From Streptomyces sp. NBC_01262 (GTDB lineage: Bacteria > Actinomycetota > Actinomycetes > Streptomycetales > Streptomycetaceae), in the NCBI RefSeq assembly GCF_036226365.1, contig NZ_CP108462.1, positions 3,514,501-3,578,500 on the forward strand: a stretch of 64,000 nt of DNA, in the 5' to 3' direction. This document shows positions 63,099 to 64,000 of this stretch, in pieces. The notes beneath the pieces were generated by a model. It did no database searches. It had not been told where the DNA came from and saw only the letters and a program-made list of their open reading frames with translations. The translations under genes were made by a program, and so were the position numbers. How positions within the stretch are numbered: position 1 is the first letter of the stretch; the number at the start of each line of letters is the position of its first letter.

Positions 63099-63761
63099 CT
63101 AGTACCAGTGGTTGGCCTGCCAGAAGGACCATGCGCCGCACGGGCTGTCGTAGCGGCTGTTCATGTAGTTGAGGCCCCACTTTATCTGCGTCTTCGGGTT
63201 CGTCCGCCAGTCCGCACCCGCCGAGACCATCTTGGAGCCCGGAAGGGCCTGCATCAGGCCGTACGCACCGGAGGAGGCGTTGGTCGCCGTGTAGCGCCAG
63301 CCACTCTCGCGCGTGACTATGTTCGAGAAGCACTGGAACTGGGTCTCGTCGCCGATGATGGCCTCGGCCATCGCCTGTACCTCGGCGACGGTGTACGAGG
63401 CCTGTACCGGGGCGTCCAGAGCCTTCTTCTTGGCCGCTGCTGCCTTGGCCGCCTTGGCGGCGTCGTCCGCTGCCTTCTTCTTGGCGGCGGCGGCCTTGGC
63501 GGCGGCCTTACGGGCCGTCTCCTCGACGGTCTTGCGCGCGGTGGCGTCAGCGGCGTCCGTCTGCGCCTGCACCTGCTGGGTCAGGGAGGCCTGCTGGACC
63601 TCCGCACCGGCGGGTATGTCGGCGAGTACGGTCGTCGCATCGACGGGCTGAGCGGCGGCGGTTGCCGGCGTCTCTCCCGCGGCGACGCCGACGACGGCGC
63701 CTACTGTGGTGACCGCAGTGGCCGAGACCACCGCGAATCCCCGGACCGAGATCCGGCTCAC
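63099..63761 (-). CDS. Secreted lytic transglycosylase-like cell-wall hydrolase
   Basis: 220 residues from GTG 63761 (GGAAGGA upstream; the open frame extends back to 63854). The signal peptide (1-about 37, VVSATAVTTVGAVVGVAAGE) is followed by an Ala/Lys coiled-coil region (about 65-125, KAAAKAAAAKKKAADDAAKA) and a C-terminal lysozyme-like domain: FSNIVTRESGWRYTATNASS (catalytic Glu), AYGLMQALPGSKM, WGLNYMNSRYDSPCGAWSFW. It should cut peptidoglycan glycan strands during growth. The 239-bp upstream region to the window edge has direct repeats CCAGTGCT and a small hairpin (63968-63991). I could not match it to a c-di-AMP riboswitch. Confidence 0.92.
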   Translation of the reverse strand: MSRISVRGFAVVSATAVTTVGAVVGVAAGETPATAAAQPVDATTVLADIPAGAEVQQASLTQQVQAQTDAADATARKTVEETARKAAAKAAAAKKKAADDAAKAAKAAAAKKKALDAPVQASYTVAEVQAMAEAIIGDETQFQCFSNIVTRESGWRYTATNASSGAYGLMQALPGSKMVSAGADWRTNPKTQIKWGLNYMNSRYDSPCGAWSFWQANHWY

Positions 63762-64000
63762 ACGGTTTCCTTCCAGCATCGCCCGCGTGGTGACCTCGCG
63801 GACGCGTTCCTGCCCCTGGCGCTGACTTCCTCCAGCACTGGTCACTGGAAGCACTGGCCCGGTGGGTTTGTCCTCACCTTGCGGCGAGGGTCCGCTTGTT
63901 GCTCGGGCGGCCTACGGCTGACGTTGTTGAGTTGAACTTGTACCGATTTGTACTGGTTCTGTTGCTTCTTCTGCGCCCGAGGGTGCAGAAGTGCCGTAAG

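Noticed and set aside
63762..64000. Possible c-di-AMP (ydaO) riboswitch upstream of the lytic enzyme gene
   Set aside because: Such riboswitches precede Streptomyces cell-wall hydrolase genes, but I could not locate the conserved ydaO core in this 239-nt stretch, which is also cut by the window edge. A covariance-model scan with more upstream sequence would settle it.

Overview
The window is high-GC actinobacterial chromosome, almost certainly Streptomyces. Supporting signs are the very strong third-position GC bias, GTG/TTG starts, PAS/GAF/PP2C-plus-HATPase regulators, a WhiB-family protein, an XRE/DUF397 pair, an LAETG-anchored wall protein, and the order ychF - DUF6542 - ppgK - ispH - permease - xseA - xseB - glpX - wbl - fumarase - fumarase, which I recall from the core of Streptomyces chromosomes.

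Layout. 1-5.2 kb: two minus-strand multidomain PP2C phosphatases (the first runs off the left edge). 5.6-13.9 kb: an 8.3-kb mobile element with three tyrosine recombinase genes and a small coiled-coil protein in one translationally coupled operon, plus minus-strand cargo (two unknown proteins and a Nudix hydrolase). It has cut a MutT-type Nudix gene in two: the 5' half is at 14.0 kb and the 3' half at 5.3-5.6 kb. The halves rejoin in frame across a shared 6-bp core CGCCGG. 14.0-19.9 kb: RpiB-like isomerase, GntR regulator, envelope proteins, M14 peptidase and a lectin-domain protein. 20.0-23.9 kb: a two-component system divergent from an FtsX-like permease with no ATPase beside it. 23.9-30.7 kb: Rieske oxygenase, a decayed histidine-kinase fragment, two tandem PD-(D/E)XK/DUF2075 helicases each preceded by the same hairpin leader, and a yefM-yoeB toxin-antitoxin pair.

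30.7-47.1 kb is the core block: ychF, ppgK, ispH, an APC permease, exonuclease VII (xseAB), a nitroreductase-fold enzyme, glpX, wblI, an amidase, a DUF1707 protein, then class I and class II fumarases separated by a second toxin-antitoxin module. 47-64 kb: a methyltransferase, a third PP2C phosphatase, XRE/DUF397, an AAA ATPase plus HNH nuclease pair resembling the Septu (PtuAB) defence layout, a PadR/ABC/FtsX operon under a palindromic operator, an ATP-grasp/alpha-E/transglutaminase operon, an AI-2E transporter and a secreted lytic transglycosylase-like protein.

The most noteworthy features are the recombinase-trio element inside the Nudix box, the duplicated helicase genes whose Shine-Dalgarno sequences lie inside conserved hairpins, and the Septu-like pair. 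No tRNA, rRNA or CRISPR array was seen. All assignments come from reading motifs and gene order; no database search was run.
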